From: Bacteroidales bacterium
GTDB taxonomy: Bacteria > Bacteroidota > Bacteroidia > Bacteroidales > F082
Reading direction: 5' to 3'
Assembly (NCBI GenBank): GCA_016284305.1
Contig: JAEEON010000044.1
Location: forward strand, 1-64,000
DNA: 64,000 nucleotides
Positions 18,964 to 27,560 of this stretch are shown one piece after another; within the stretch, counting starts at the first letter, position 1; each line of letters starts with the position of its first letter. A program made the translations under genes and the position numbers. Below the pieces are notes generated by a model that worked only from the letters and a program-made list of their open reading frames with translations, ran no database searches and was not told the DNA's origin.

Positions 18964-19843
18964 CCGCACCTTGATTGTCGTTGCAGGTCCTACCGCCTCT
19001 GGGAAGACAGCCACTGCCATCCGACTCGCTAAGGAGCTTGACACGGAGATTCTCTCTGCTGACAGCCGACAGTTTTATAAAGAAATGTCTATTGGAACTG
19101 CCGCTCCTACACCTAAAGAATTACATGAAGTAAAACATCATTTCATCCACAATATCAGTATTTTCGATCAATATGATGTTGCTACTTATGAGAAAGATGC
19201 CCTACTCTTGTTGAGTCAGTTGTTCATGGATCACCAAGAGGTGATTTTAACTGGTGGCTCAGGGCTATTCATCGATGCTGTTTGCAATGGAATCGATGCC
19301 ATGCCTGATATTGACACTGCGGTACGTGATCGGGTGAGCAAGCTTTATCAACAATATGGACTTATTGCATTGCAGGAGGAACTGAAACAGTTGGACCCCG
19401 AATACTGGGCCATTGTTGATCGAAAAAACCCACGTCGTCTGCAACGAGCCTTGGAGGTCTGTTATCAGTCGGGAGACACCTATACCTCCTTCCGCAAGGC
19501 TACCAAAGCCCACCGAGACTTCAATATCAAGAAGTTTGCGCTGTTATGGGATAGGCAGGAGTTGAACAACCGAATCAACCAGCGGGTGGAACAAATGCTT
19601 GCTCAGGGATTGGTGGATGAAGCCAGAAGACTCTACCCCTATCGACATCTCAACGCCCTTAACACAGTGGGATACAAGGAGTTATTCGATTATTTCGATG
19701 GAAAGATCGATTTGATGGAAGCTGTGGAACAAATCAAACTCAACACCCGTCACTACGCCAAGAGGCAGATGACGTGGTTACGTCGGGATCAAGAATATCA
19801 GTGGGTGTCGGCAGATGGCTTAATAACCTTGTTTGAAGGTTAG
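18956..19843 (+). CDS. miaA: tRNA dimethylallyltransferase
   Basis: 295 residues from ATG 18956; transfers a dimethylallyl group to A37 of tRNAs reading UNN codons. P-loop VVAGPTASGKTATAIRLA, substrate-binding ILSADSRQFYKEMSIGTAAP, LTGGSGLF, the RLQRALEV block and the C-terminal TVGYKELFDYFDG/KLNTRHYAKRQMTWLRRD signatures are all present. The start overlaps the end of cca. The stop overlaps the convergent tssF stop, with no room for a terminator, so transcripts from both sides may run into each other. Confidence 0.95.
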   Translation: MNDRTLIVVAGPTASGKTATAIRLAKELDTEILSADSRQFYKEMSIGTAAPTPKELHEVKHHFIHNISIFDQYDVATYEKDALLLLSQLFMDHQEVILTGGSGLFIDAVCNGIDAMPDIDTAVRDRVSKLYQQYGLIALQEELKQLDPEYWAIVDRKNPRRLQRALEVCYQSGDTYTSFRKATKAHRDFNIKKFALLWDRQELNNRINQRVEQMLAQGLVDEARRLYPYRHLNALNTVGYKELFDYFDGKIDLMEAVEQIKLNTRHYAKRQMTWLRRDQEYQWVSADGLITLFEG

Positions 19844-21489
19844 GAATTCACTAAAATCACTTGCACGGGCATCAATCCAGAGCTATGTACGTCGATAAGT
19901 CGTTGTAAACGTTGTTGAATATCCTCAAGATTCAGCTGGGGGTTGACTTCTGAGATGAATGCTACAACAGTCCGAGTGCCTTCTTCGTTGGAAGCTACCT
20001 CAACTCGGTTCACGCTACCTATGTCGTATTTGTATAACTCTTTGACACAGAACGATTTTAGATCAGATCTGGTCACTAATTTGTCGTTAGTTAGAGCGTA
20101 GTATCGTGCGAGCATCTTTCGTTCTTCTGAATTGACTACCTCATCGCGCCCGCCGGTAGATCGGGTAAGGATGCGGGTTCGGGAAGGGTCGTAATCGGAG
20201 GGTGCGGACAATAAAAGGGAGCCTGGCTCTACCCCATTTCCCAAGGTGCCACTAGTATAAAGGGCCTTTAATGGGACGGCTATTTCCACGTTGGCATTTT
20301 CCTTTAGCATGGCATATACCCCTGTCTTGGCACTGCCGTCCTTTTGGATTTCGTTCATGAGGTCTTTGAGAAGCACCTTCAGCTTGCGCATTTTGTCACC
20401 GTCTTGAAGCGATGCAATCAGTTGGTAGGCATAGAAGTCCGTTTGGCTTTTCTTTTGAAGCGTGTCGGCAAGACGAAGCAGTTCGGCAAAGCTGAATCGT
20501 TCGCTTCCGAAACGACGTAGGATAAACTTGTCAGCCTCTTCCAGAGTATCGTATTCTCCCACCAGATTCATGAAGAAATCGTTGTCGTTAGCGATTTTCA
20601 CGATGGGTTCAGAAGGCGTCAGCGAGAAGGTTCTTTTGCTCACATTCACAACAGGGAAACTGTTGATAAACACTTGGTTGGCTCCGATGTTCTTGTTTTT
20701 CAGCCCGATAAAATCGAGGGTTAGCTCCACCGTCCCTGAGTTGAGCATCACGTTGGTGTAAGGGTCCACCATGTAATAATTCACTTGCTGTTCTGCCCAA
20801 AGGTCAAACCACTGTTCGTTGGTGCCAAACACCAATGACTGGTTATAGATGAGGTTCCAGAAGGAGAAGTCGGGATTCATGGGAAAGCGGTCGTACTCCC
20901 ATGGGTTGATCAAGTTGATTTCCTTGTCGTTAAGGTGCATTGTCAGGGCTTCGAACTCGATGTCTTTGAAGAAGAACCCCACTCCACCGATTACTGCCTT
21001 CTCGTCTTCCACTTCCAAGGTCAGTTTCCATTGTCCGTTGAGAGTTTGGCTGAGGTTGATGACGGAGGCGCCGATGATATTCGATTCAAACAGAGGACAG
21101 AAGTTGAGGTTGGTTCGTTCCATGAACGATTCTTTTTGCACGATGAATTCGGAACTCTCGCCCACGATGCAGCGTGAATGGTTGCCTTTGGCCTTGGCGG
21201 TACACATCATGGCAATGGAAGGTGTGGCTTTGAGTAGATGGAAAGGCAGTACAGCTTCCTCCAACTCGCTTACCATACCGTTTCGAAAATGTTCAATATC
21301 GGTTTCGATTGCTTGCTCCTGGTATGCCAATGCGGTAATCATCATGGTCACCAAAGGGTCTCTTTCCAACCCATACATGGGTGAGTTTGGATTGGAATGG
21401 TCCCATTTACCTTCTTTAGCCCATAGCGAGAATACTTTGTTTCTCAGCTGTTCGACTCGGTCTCTAATATCATAGTTGTTCATGCTCAT
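19840..21489 (-). CDS. tssF: T6SS baseplate protein TssF (module A)
   Basis: 549 residues; wedge component of the baseplate that docks tail tube and sheath. The family start is clear: RDRVEQLRNKVFSLWAKEGKWD then NPNSPMYGLERDPLVTMM, followed by FRNGMVSELEEAVLPFHL. The module-B paralogue (33013-34764) is collinear over the whole length, including FDRFP/FDRYP and the RRFGSERF motif near 340. Last gene of module A; 1-nt overlap with tssE upstream. TssF normally acts with TssG, TssE and TssK, all of which are the preceding genes here. Confidence 0.9.
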   Translation of the reverse strand: MSMNNYDIRDRVEQLRNKVFSLWAKEGKWDHSNPNSPMYGLERDPLVTMMITALAYQEQAIETDIEHFRNGMVSELEEAVLPFHLLKATPSIAMMCTAKAKGNHSRCIVGESSEFIVQKESFMERTNLNFCPLFESNIIGASVINLSQTLNGQWKLTLEVEDEKAVIGGVGFFFKDIEFEALTMHLNDKEINLINPWEYDRFPMNPDFSFWNLIYNQSLVFGTNEQWFDLWAEQQVNYYMVDPYTNVMLNSGTVELTLDFIGLKNKNIGANQVFINSFPVVNVSKRTFSLTPSEPIVKIANDNDFFMNLVGEYDTLEEADKFILRRFGSERFSFAELLRLADTLQKKSQTDFYAYQLIASLQDGDKMRKLKVLLKDLMNEIQKDGSAKTGVYAMLKENANVEIAVPLKALYTSGTLGNGVEPGSLLLSAPSDYDPSRTRILTRSTGGRDEVVNSEERKMLARYYALTNDKLVTRSDLKSFCVKELYKYDIGSVNRVEVASNEEGTRTVVAFISEVNPQLNLEDIQQRLQRLIDVHSSGLMPVQVILVNS

Positions 21490-21956
21490 TACCAGATTCT
21501 GATTTTGTTATGGTAGGTGTATGGGGTGTCGTAACCGTCATCGATGATCCCGTTGACTGTGATTAAGAGGACAGAGCCATGAGCCATTAACTCCATGCTC
21601 ACCACCACGTCCTTGAGTCGTCTCTCGTAAATCGCTATGGCTTCACTTAAGTCCTTGGCGAAAGTCCCCGTATTGATACTTGATCCTGACATCTTATGTT
21701 TTCGGGTAGGATCCTCAATGGAGCCTATGATGTCTTGCTTTCGCTTCTTTTGGGTGTCGTGGAAGAGTCCAACTTCTGGGTCATAGATTTCAAAGCGATA
21801 GTCCTCCAACGAGAATCCAAATTCATCATCAGCTTTAAAGCTATCCTTGCTGGAGGAAATCAGCAAGTTGAGAAAAGCGTCGATAGCTGGCTTGATGGAT
21901 TCCTTGGAAGCTACCGTCACTGGGTATTTCATGATGATGGGGAGTTTGACGTACAT
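21489..21956 (-). CDS. tssE: T6SS baseplate protein TssE (gp25-like, module A)
   Basis: 155 residues, homologous in layout to phage T4 gp25, which nucleates sheath polymerisation. The sequence MKYPVTVASKESIKPAIDAF leads into DDEFGFSLEDYRFEIYDP, then a helical segment AIYERRLKDVVVSMEL, the core of gp25-like proteins. Its module-B paralogue shares IERYERRLKDVVVSM. Between tssK and tssF in the conserved tssG-tssK-tssE-tssF block. Confidence 0.85.
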   Translation of the reverse strand: MYVKLPIIMKYPVTVASKESIKPAIDAFLNLLISSSKDSFKADDEFGFSLEDYRFEIYDPEVGLFHDTQKKRKQDIIGSIEDPTRKHKMSGSSINTGTFAKDLSEAIAIYERRLKDVVVSMELMAHGSVLLITVNGIIDDGYDTPYTYHNKIRIW

Positions 21957-21966
21957 GGCGATTCAG

Positions 21967-22851
21967 TTAGAGAATTGGACATTCATCTTCAGGCTCAGGT
22001 TCGGGTTCGTCATTCCGTTCTTGTTTTTGAATCGGATGATATTCGACTATTTCCAATGCAGGAAGATAGTCGTAGAATTGAATAAGGAAGCTACATATGC
22101 CGTTCAGGAAAAGCTGTATGTCATAGGGATTATAGTTGATTTGAGTGATTGGAATCTCCGAGCTCAAATAGGAAAGCATTCGGACGAACCTTCGGCAAAG
22201 AGTCACAAAGTCCTTTGGGTTTTGGTTTTTATCAAGGGAATCCATCTCTTCCACCAGAAGATACATTATATCGTGGTTGTTCAAGAACTTGAACTTTTCG
22301 TGGTGGGTAATCTGTTGGGCCAAATGTTGTATGGCACCTGTCATTTCCATCATCACAGGTGAACTCTCCATGGCAATGACAGGCGTAATGTAGTCGTCTT
22401 GGACTTTCCATACCCCGTCGTCCAGTATGATTTTCACCAGAGGCATACGGTCGGGAAGCTCATCCAACGTGCACAGACCAAATTGATATTCGTTCTCGAT
22501 GAAGGGAACCTCGTCGAGTTCGTACTCACGCACTTCTGCTGTTGGCCACACGGCAAGATAGCAATCGTTGGATCCCACAATCTTGAGTTCCACCTCTTCG
22601 GTACTTTTTAGGTTTACCAGATCTCCTTTGGGGAGCAAAGCATGGCATTCCACCTCAGCCAAGATGAGTTTGTCGCCTTGGATTGATACTGGTGCCTTGA
22701 ATACCGTATTAGGAATCAGGCCGAATTCCTTGGATGCTTGCACTTTACGAAGCAAAAGCCGGTATTCGGCCAAAAGGTTTTCCTGATGGATGAAGGTTTC
22801 AGGGGTGAGTTCCATCCCGACATTCCAGTTGATTCTGATATCCTTGTTCAT
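21967..22851 (-). CDS. tssK: T6SS baseplate protein TssK-like, short form (module A)
   Basis: 294 residues from the ATG at 22851, chosen because the module-B paralogue starts at the same point (MNKDIRINW versus MNTDIRIDW) and because the longer frame from 22884 would overlap tssG. The NWNVGMELTPETF start matches the shoulder domain of TssK. The chain is far shorter than the roughly 440 residues of proteobacterial TssK: the C-terminal head that binds TssL/TssM is apparently missing, replaced by an acidic Glu-Pro tail (DEPEPEPEDECPIL). This fits the absence of TssJ, TssL and TssM. Confidence 0.75.
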   Translation of the reverse strand: MNKDIRINWNVGMELTPETFIHQENLLAEYRLLLRKVQASKEFGLIPNTVFKAPVSIQGDKLILAEVECHALLPKGDLVNLKSTEEVELKIVGSNDCYLAVWPTAEVREYELDEVPFIENEYQFGLCTLDELPDRMPLVKIILDDGVWKVQDDYITPVIAMESSPVMMEMTGAIQHLAQQITHHEKFKFLNNHDIMYLLVEEMDSLDKNQNPKDFVTLCRRFVRMLSYLSSEIPITQINYNPYDIQLFLNGICSFLIQFYDYLPALEIVEYHPIQKQERNDEPEPEPEDECPIL

Positions 22852-22858
22852 CGTTTGT

Positions 22859-23629
22859 TCAGTGTTTTGAGGTTGTCTTGCCAAGGGTGGCGTTATAGTC
22901 GAGCATCAGTTTGTTAGGTCCTTCAAAGTGATTGTCGCGTGTGTAGTCTCTGATTTTGAACTCACATTGCAGTTCGAAAGGTACGAACCATTCTTCAACG
23001 AAACGGAAGAAGGGTTCGAGAGTCTTTTGAAATTGAAGGAAGCTGTCATGGTGGAGATTGGGCCGGTGGACGGTGAAACGCACACGGTTGTGGAATCTTT
23101 TGAAAGTGGTGTTGAAGCCTACAACAATGCTAATCAATTTGCACAGGAAACGGTAGTCGCCTCTGATTTGAGCGGCATGGCTGACCATGGGTGCCATGAG
23201 TCGTATGTAAGGATTCTGGTCGTTTTCAATCGTTACGCCGAGGAAGTCTTTCAAGATCACCTCGTTTTTCTCGACCAAGGTATGGTTCAGTTGGCTTTCC
23301 AGAGCCAGAGAGAGGTTGAAGTAGGTGGAATCGAAAGGCATGAAGGCCGTCTTAATGCGCTCGACCCGTTGCTGAAGAACTTTATCGGTCCATTTATGGT
23401 CTTCCTTGTCGAGATTCAAGAGTTCTCTACCTGTGGAGAACATGCCATTAGGCAAGATTTCGTATAAGCCGTCGCGTGAAAGTTCGAGTGTAAGCTCTTC
23501 TGGATTACACTCGCGCAGATCGCTCGAGTAATTCCTGGAGAAGATGCCCTTGTGTTTGACGATCCATTCCTTTTGGGATGGGTAATGCACTGTGATCCAG
23601 GTTTCCGCTTTAATATCGTTGCGTTCCAT
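22859..23629 (-). CDS. tssG: T6SS baseplate protein TssG-like (module A)
   Basis: 256 residues from ATG 23629, whose A overlaps the upstream TGA (TGATG). Identified by position in the tssG-tssK-tssE-tssF block and by collinearity with the module-B copy: FSRNYSSDLRECNPEELTLELSR versus FSRNYSGDLKSCDPNAKTISISR, RDGLYEILP, PFDSTYFNLSL, NPYIRLMAPMV and VVGFNTTF. TssG is the baseplate wedge partner of TssF. Direct similarity to proteobacterial TssG is weak by eye. Confidence 0.7.
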   Translation of the reverse strand: MERNDIKAETWITVHYPSQKEWIVKHKGIFSRNYSSDLRECNPEELTLELSRDGLYEILPNGMFSTGRELLNLDKEDHKWTDKVLQQRVERIKTAFMPFDSTYFNLSLALESQLNHTLVEKNEVILKDFLGVTIENDQNPYIRLMAPMVSHAAQIRGDYRFLCKLISIVVGFNTTFKRFHNRVRFTVHRPNLHHDSFLQFQKTLEPFFRFVEEWFVPFELQCEFKIRDYTRDNHFEGPNKLMLDYNATLGKTTSKH

Positions 23630-25971
23630 CACTTCCGGTCTTTTTCAATGTAGGTGAATGTGGTGCTTCCGATATGGAAGGAACTACCATGGGTGAGTCT
23701 TCTTACCTCATTGGTTTTCATTATCTTACAGTAAGGCAAGTCGTTTTCAATGAAGACTTCGGCTTGTAAACCATCGATGCCCTCACTGTTGTCCCAGTCC
23801 ATGTCGATATAGCAGCGGTCGGACCGTCCGATGGTAACCATCCGATGTCCCCCGAGGCGATTCATCCATTTGTAAACGGCTACATCGCGGCTTTTGAGGT
23901 TCCCGTCGATATGAAGGAAGTAGCGTTCGGAGTGGTGCTCGGGTGAAGCTATGCAGGCATACAAACCGCCGGCGAATGTCATCACCGCAATCAATCCTAA
24001 TACATTGGTCAACAAGCCGATATTATGGATTTCCAAATCACTGCCGTCGAAACTGAGGAGGTAGAGAAGACAGAAACCTGCCATGGCGAATAGCATACCA
24101 CATAACATGGCTTTTTTCACGGAGACCTCATTGCGATACGAAACGATCCATCCCACCACCAATCCCATCAACAGCCACGGGATGATATCCAGGATGAAGT
24201 TGTTGTAGTCCTTGCCCGTAATGATAACGACAATGGCTCCGATGAAGAAAGCGATGAGGCATCCTATGGCACCGGCAAGTGAACGACCGAAAATAACGAG
24301 AAGGCGTTTCGGAGTCTTTTTGCGCCGTTCCAACAGCCAGGAAGCTCCCAAGGTGACAAAGAAACCCATAATGATGCCGAAAATCAGCAAGTCATGGATC
24401 TTGTCAACCAAGGTGTTTCCCGTGACATCCAGACCTACCCGTTTGGAAAGAGTCAGCGTGTCTCTGATGAAGCCATATAACAACTGGTTATGGGCGCAAA
24501 GGCGGAACACTAACCAACCCAACATGGCAAAAAGGAATCCGGTGACAAGCCAACGCAGGAAGTAAGGGGTGTTGCGTTTGTCATAAGGATGGTCCTCGTC
24601 GTAGCGGATCGGGCCATGATCACATTGTTGGTCATATTCAGGACATTGACATCCGTTCTCTTTCCAGCACTCGTAATGCATGGTATGTTCGCAGCGAGTC
24701 ACAACCTCCTCCCCTGGCTGGAAGGCATCTTTGCAATAATAACACTTTTGCGCCAGATAATCTTTGGCTTTTGCGGGGAGAATGTTAGCTTTTTCGAACC
24801 GTTTGACGTAGCGTTTTTTGAACACCTTGTATCTCCATTTGGGGAAAAGGAACCGGAAGAACAGGTAAATCAAGCCTGTCAATGCCAGGGCCATAATGAG
24901 GCACATGGCCAACAATTGCAACATGCGTCTCGAAGTGTTGTTGACGAGGACAGGGTCGATGAGGGTGCCCAAGGTAAACGTACGTGTTCCGTAGGCCTCG
25001 ATATCATCTTGTTCGAGATAGACATGTAGGGTAACTTTCTGCCCATCGTAGAGTCGATACAGGTCGTTGACGATCACCATACGATAATCCATGGCCTCTG
25101 GGTTTGGGCGCATGACCAGTTGTTCTTTCAAACGCTGGGCGTTGAATTCAGGAATGAAACGGTCGCCATCCTTGAAGACATATTGCACCTCATGCTGGAA
25201 ATCTTCTTGAAGAATGCTTTCACCAAAATAAAGGAAGTTTAGCGTGACCTCCTTGTTTTGGTTAAGTTCGGAGATGAGCGCCATTTTGATTCTGAAAAAG
25301 TCTTCCCCACCGATATAGCTCCCATCGGGTTTTGTATATATGCCATTAGTTAACACGAAGAGCTCTTTTTTGCTCTTGTCTCTTAATGAAGGGTTGTATG
25401 GAGTCTCAGGATAGAAGTCATGGGCTTCAGTATCAGTTACTTCTTCAAGAACAGAAGCGAGAGCTTTGTAGATAAACTTGTCGTTTTTTGAAGGGGTGTT
25501 GAGGGTGGAGTCGCACCAGAGGGTGAGTTGGTAAAGGTCTTGAACTTCCATCGTTGGAGTACGTTGATCATCCATTGCCGTGACATAGAAATGTGCTTTG
25601 GGGAAGGTCAGGAACAGTTCGTGGAGGGCATTGCGTTCAGCTTCCAGTTGTTCTTGTGTGACCGACCTGTCGGCGAGGACGATGATGGAATAGTTGCCTG
25701 CCGCATAGTCTGGGTCATATTCGCGTATGTCGAGCACATCGACGAGTGAGGTGACGTCTTCGATACCGTTGTAGCCAGTTCTTTGGATGCTGATGGACGA
25801 TTTGTCGAGCGTTCCAAGGTTCAGTTTCTTTCCGTTTTTCACCACTTTGAAATCCACCAAGACGGTGTCGAGGCCAGTTTGGAAATGGGGGTAGTCGATC
25901 ACCAGTTCTTGGGCAAGGATGCTCGGAATGGCGAGGATGAGGAGCAACGATGTCAGGATGAGTCGTTTCAT
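23629..25971 (-). CDS. Seven-TM protein with vWA-like, RING-H2-like and FHA-like domains (candidate E3, module A)
   Basis: 780 residues. Signal peptide (cleavage near AQ, about 21); a periplasmic domain (about 25-340) with a vWA-like core (SIIVLADRSVTQ, degenerate metal site); TM1 at about 350-372 followed by a strongly basic stretch, so the next part is cytoplasmic. Residues 410-450 form a RING-H2-like finger: C410, C413, C427, H429, H432, C435, C443, C450, with an extended last knuckle. Six further hydrophobic helices (about 475-690) precede a cytoplasmic FHA-like domain (about 700-780, VTIGRSD and HGSSFHIGSTTF) lacking the canonical Ser/His pair. With E1, E2 and Ubl genes nearby it is a candidate membrane ubiquitin-type ligase. 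Length and position recall TssR of T6SSiii; I cannot confirm homology. Confidence 0.65.
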   Translation of the reverse strand: MKRLILTSLLLILAIPSILAQELVIDYPHFQTGLDTVLVDFKVVKNGKKLNLGTLDKSSISIQRTGYNGIEDVTSLVDVLDIREYDPDYAAGNYSIIVLADRSVTQEQLEAERNALHELFLTFPKAHFYVTAMDDQRTPTMEVQDLYQLTLWCDSTLNTPSKNDKFIYKALASVLEEVTDTEAHDFYPETPYNPSLRDKSKKELFVLTNGIYTKPDGSYIGGEDFFRIKMALISELNQNKEVTLNFLYFGESILQEDFQHEVQYVFKDGDRFIPEFNAQRLKEQLVMRPNPEAMDYRMVIVNDLYRLYDGQKVTLHVYLEQDDIEAYGTRTFTLGTLIDPVLVNNTSRRMLQLLAMCLIMALALTGLIYLFFRFLFPKWRYKVFKKRYVKRFEKANILPAKAKDYLAQKCYYCKDAFQPGEEVVTRCEHTMHYECWKENGCQCPEYDQQCDHGPIRYDEDHPYDKRNTPYFLRWLVTGFLFAMLGWLVFRLCAHNQLLYGFIRDTLTLSKRVGLDVTGNTLVDKIHDLLIFGIIMGFFVTLGASWLLERRKKTPKRLLVIFGRSLAGAIGCLIAFFIGAIVVIITGKDYNNFILDIIPWLLMGLVVGWIVSYRNEVSVKKAMLCGMLFAMAGFCLLYLLSFDGSDLEIHNIGLLTNVLGLIAVMTFAGGLYACIASPEHHSERYFLHIDGNLKSRDVAVYKWMNRLGGHRMVTIGRSDRCYIDMDWDNSEGIDGLQAEVFIENDLPYCKIMKTNEVRRLTHGSSFHIGSTTFTYIEKDRK

Positions 25972-25989
25972 AAGCGTTCCTTTCGTTGG

Positions 25990-26745
25990 TTACAGGGTTG
26001 GGGTGTCGTCCCCTCCCATCATGAGTTGGTTCATTTGTTTCTGGGTCTCTTTAGCCATTTTCTTTGCTTTTATCTTGGATTTCAGCATGTTAACTAAAAG
26101 AATGAGCATGGAAGCGACCATGACGACACGGAATAACAATTCATAGAGTTGCCCCTTGTTGCGGCATTCCATGGATTCGATTTGCTCATTATAGGCTTCG
26201 ATGGATTCGATTAGTTGCTGCATGGCAGGGTCATTGTCGATCAGTTGCTGTTGCGTTTCGGTCTCCCCTATTGTTTTCCCATAGACCCTGCTCGCTTTTT
26301 TCTTGACGATGAGCAGGGAGTCTTGTTCGTTAGCTTCAACGTAGTGTTCTCCATCGGCTTGCAAGGTAGAGAGTTCGGCAATGGCGTCTTGCAAATGGTT
26401 CATCAGGGCATCGTAATCTCTTTTGTGGTTATGGTCATCCTGAAGGTCTTCGATACGTTTTTGCAGTTGATAGAATAGGTAGTTGCAGTCGCTATAGATG
26501 TCGTAAGGAGGGGTTCCTTTGGAGACGAGTGCGGCGAAGGAACGCAGACGGTTTCCTGCTTCTTGATAGGCATAGTCATAGATGGCGATGTCATCGTAGG
26601 TCATCAGTTTTGAGCTGATCTGGTTCAGGTCGGAGAGCAAGGTGTTAAGATTCAGTTCCAAACTGTTGTCTTCTGCCTCTTGGGCTGGCAGTGGTGAAAG
26701 GGTCCAGAGGCAAAACAGAAGCAAGATGGCGGTTAGTCGTTTCAT
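25990..26745 (-). CDS. Periplasmic coiled-coil protein with C-terminal TM anchor (module A)
   Basis: 251 residues: signal peptide (LSPLPAQEAED, cleavage near 21), a long helical, Glu/Gln/Leu-rich periplasmic region likely to form coiled coils, one TM helix at about 200-221 and a Lys-rich cytoplasmic tail of about 30 residues. No known domain recognised. Its paralogue at 43434-44207 has the same plan and also sits next to a vWA/RING/FHA gene, so it is probably a conserved envelope component of this T6SS. TssO-type proteins are also small helical TM proteins, but equivalence is unproven. Confidence 0.6.
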   Translation of the reverse strand: MKRLTAILLLFCLWTLSPLPAQEAEDNSLELNLNTLLSDLNQISSKLMTYDDIAIYDYAYQEAGNRLRSFAALVSKGTPPYDIYSDCNYLFYQLQKRIEDLQDDHNHKRDYDALMNHLQDAIAELSTLQADGEHYVEANEQDSLLIVKKKASRVYGKTIGETETQQQLIDNDPAMQQLIESIEAYNEQIESMECRNKGQLYELLFRVVMVASMLILLVNMLKSKIKAKKMAKETQKQMNQLMMGGDDTPTL

Positions 26746-26765
26746 GGTGCAGGCGATTAGTGGTG

Positions 26766-27080
26766 TTAGCCGGCGACGGGGTCAGGGACGACATCGAGGA
26801 TGTCTCCGTTTTGGATAGCATAGTCTGACATCCTCATGTGGGTCTTGCCAACACGGGGATGAAGGATAATACATTGTCCGGTGGTTTCGTCCATTTTTCC
26901 AAAGTAATATTCGGTGGGCGTGAAATCAATCATCTCAGGTAGGTTGAAGAAACGTTTTCCGGTTTTGTCAACAGCATTCTTCAAATTGTTCATGAGTTGC
27001 TCCATTTCATAGTTTGGGTCGGAGATCTTGAACTTGATGGTCTTATTGCGGTATCGGATATGAACGTAGAAGTCTTCCAT
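26766..27080 (-). CDS. Ubiquitin-like protein with C-terminal Gly (module A)
   Basis: 104 residues from ATG 27080, the same length as the module-B copy; an upstream GTG/ATG would add 13 unrelated residues. Beta-grasp signature: an N-terminal hairpin (FYVHIRYRNKTIKFKISDP), a helix (MEQLMNNLKNAV), and a C-terminal half that reads like ubiquitin (MSDYAIQNGDILDVV beside ubiquitin LSDYNIQKESTLHLV). The chain ends exactly at PDPVAG, so the terminal Gly104 needs no processing before activation by an E1. Classical ubiquitin ends GG; here it is AG. It is followed after 20 nt by the coiled-coil/TM and RING genes. Inferred to be a conjugated modifier, though a purely structural role such as that of YukD in type VII secretion is possible. 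Confidence 0.75.
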   Translation of the reverse strand: MEDFYVHIRYRNKTIKFKISDPNYEMEQLMNNLKNAVDKTGKRFFNLPEMIDFTPTEYYFGKMDETTGQCIILHPRVGKTHMRMSDYAIQNGDILDVVPDPVAG

Positions 27081-27116
27081 GATGGTAAGGTGTTGATGGT
27101 GAGAAGGTGTGATTGG

Positions 27117-27149
27117 CAAAGATAAAAAAACTTTTCATACAAACTCAAA
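27117..27149 (-). promoter_or_regulatory. Candidate internal promoter before the module-A Ubl gene
   Basis: On the minus strand TTTG (27149-27146), a 21-bp spacer and TATCTTTG (27124-27117) match the Bacteroides consensus, 36 nt before ATG 27080. It could drive Ubl through tssF separately from the tube and spike genes. Confidence 0.55.
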
Positions 27150-27525
27150 CATGACCCGAATTTGTGAGGTCGATGACACCGCCCCACATACACATCAGTT
27201 TGCTTGTCGTGGTGAGTGTTGGGGCTCCTTGGGTGAGCACTTGGGGGTTGCCTGGAGCCCATGGAGCCACTGTGTTGGGGATGCATGGCATAGGAGTGAG
27301 TACGCCACAGGCAGCAGAGGTGGCGGAAGCCACCGTTGGGTTGGCTAATGAGCGGCACATCCCAAAGGTTGGGATGTTGACCATTGGTTTATTGTCCAAT
27401 ATGTTGGCCACAGGCATTCCGTTGATTGTTTTGGTTCTCGGGGTAACCACAAGGGGCGCGGGGGTCATGCCCATGCTGCATTTCATCATGGCTCCCATAC
27501 ATACTGTTTTTGAGTCTCCAGCCAT
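27145..27525 (-). CDS. PAAR-like DUF4280 spike-tip protein (module A)
   Basis: 126 residues, a single DUF4280 domain: CMGAMMKCSMG, PMVNIPTFGMCRSLANP, CGVLTPMPCIPNTVAPW and the C-terminal MCMWGGVIDL block. DUF4280 proteins are PAAR-like tips placed on VgrG. The next upstream gene is vgrG, as expected. Unlike the module-B version it has no N-terminal extension and no adjacent effector candidate. Confidence 0.85.
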   Translation of the reverse strand: MAGDSKTVCMGAMMKCSMGMTPAPLVVTPRTKTINGMPVANILDNKPMVNIPTFGMCRSLANPTVASATSAACGVLTPMPCIPNTVAPWAPGNPQVLTQGAPTLTTTSKLMCMWGGVIDLTNSGHV

Positions 27526-27560
27526 ATTGAGGTGAGGTGTTTAAGGTTAAGGCTTAAAGA

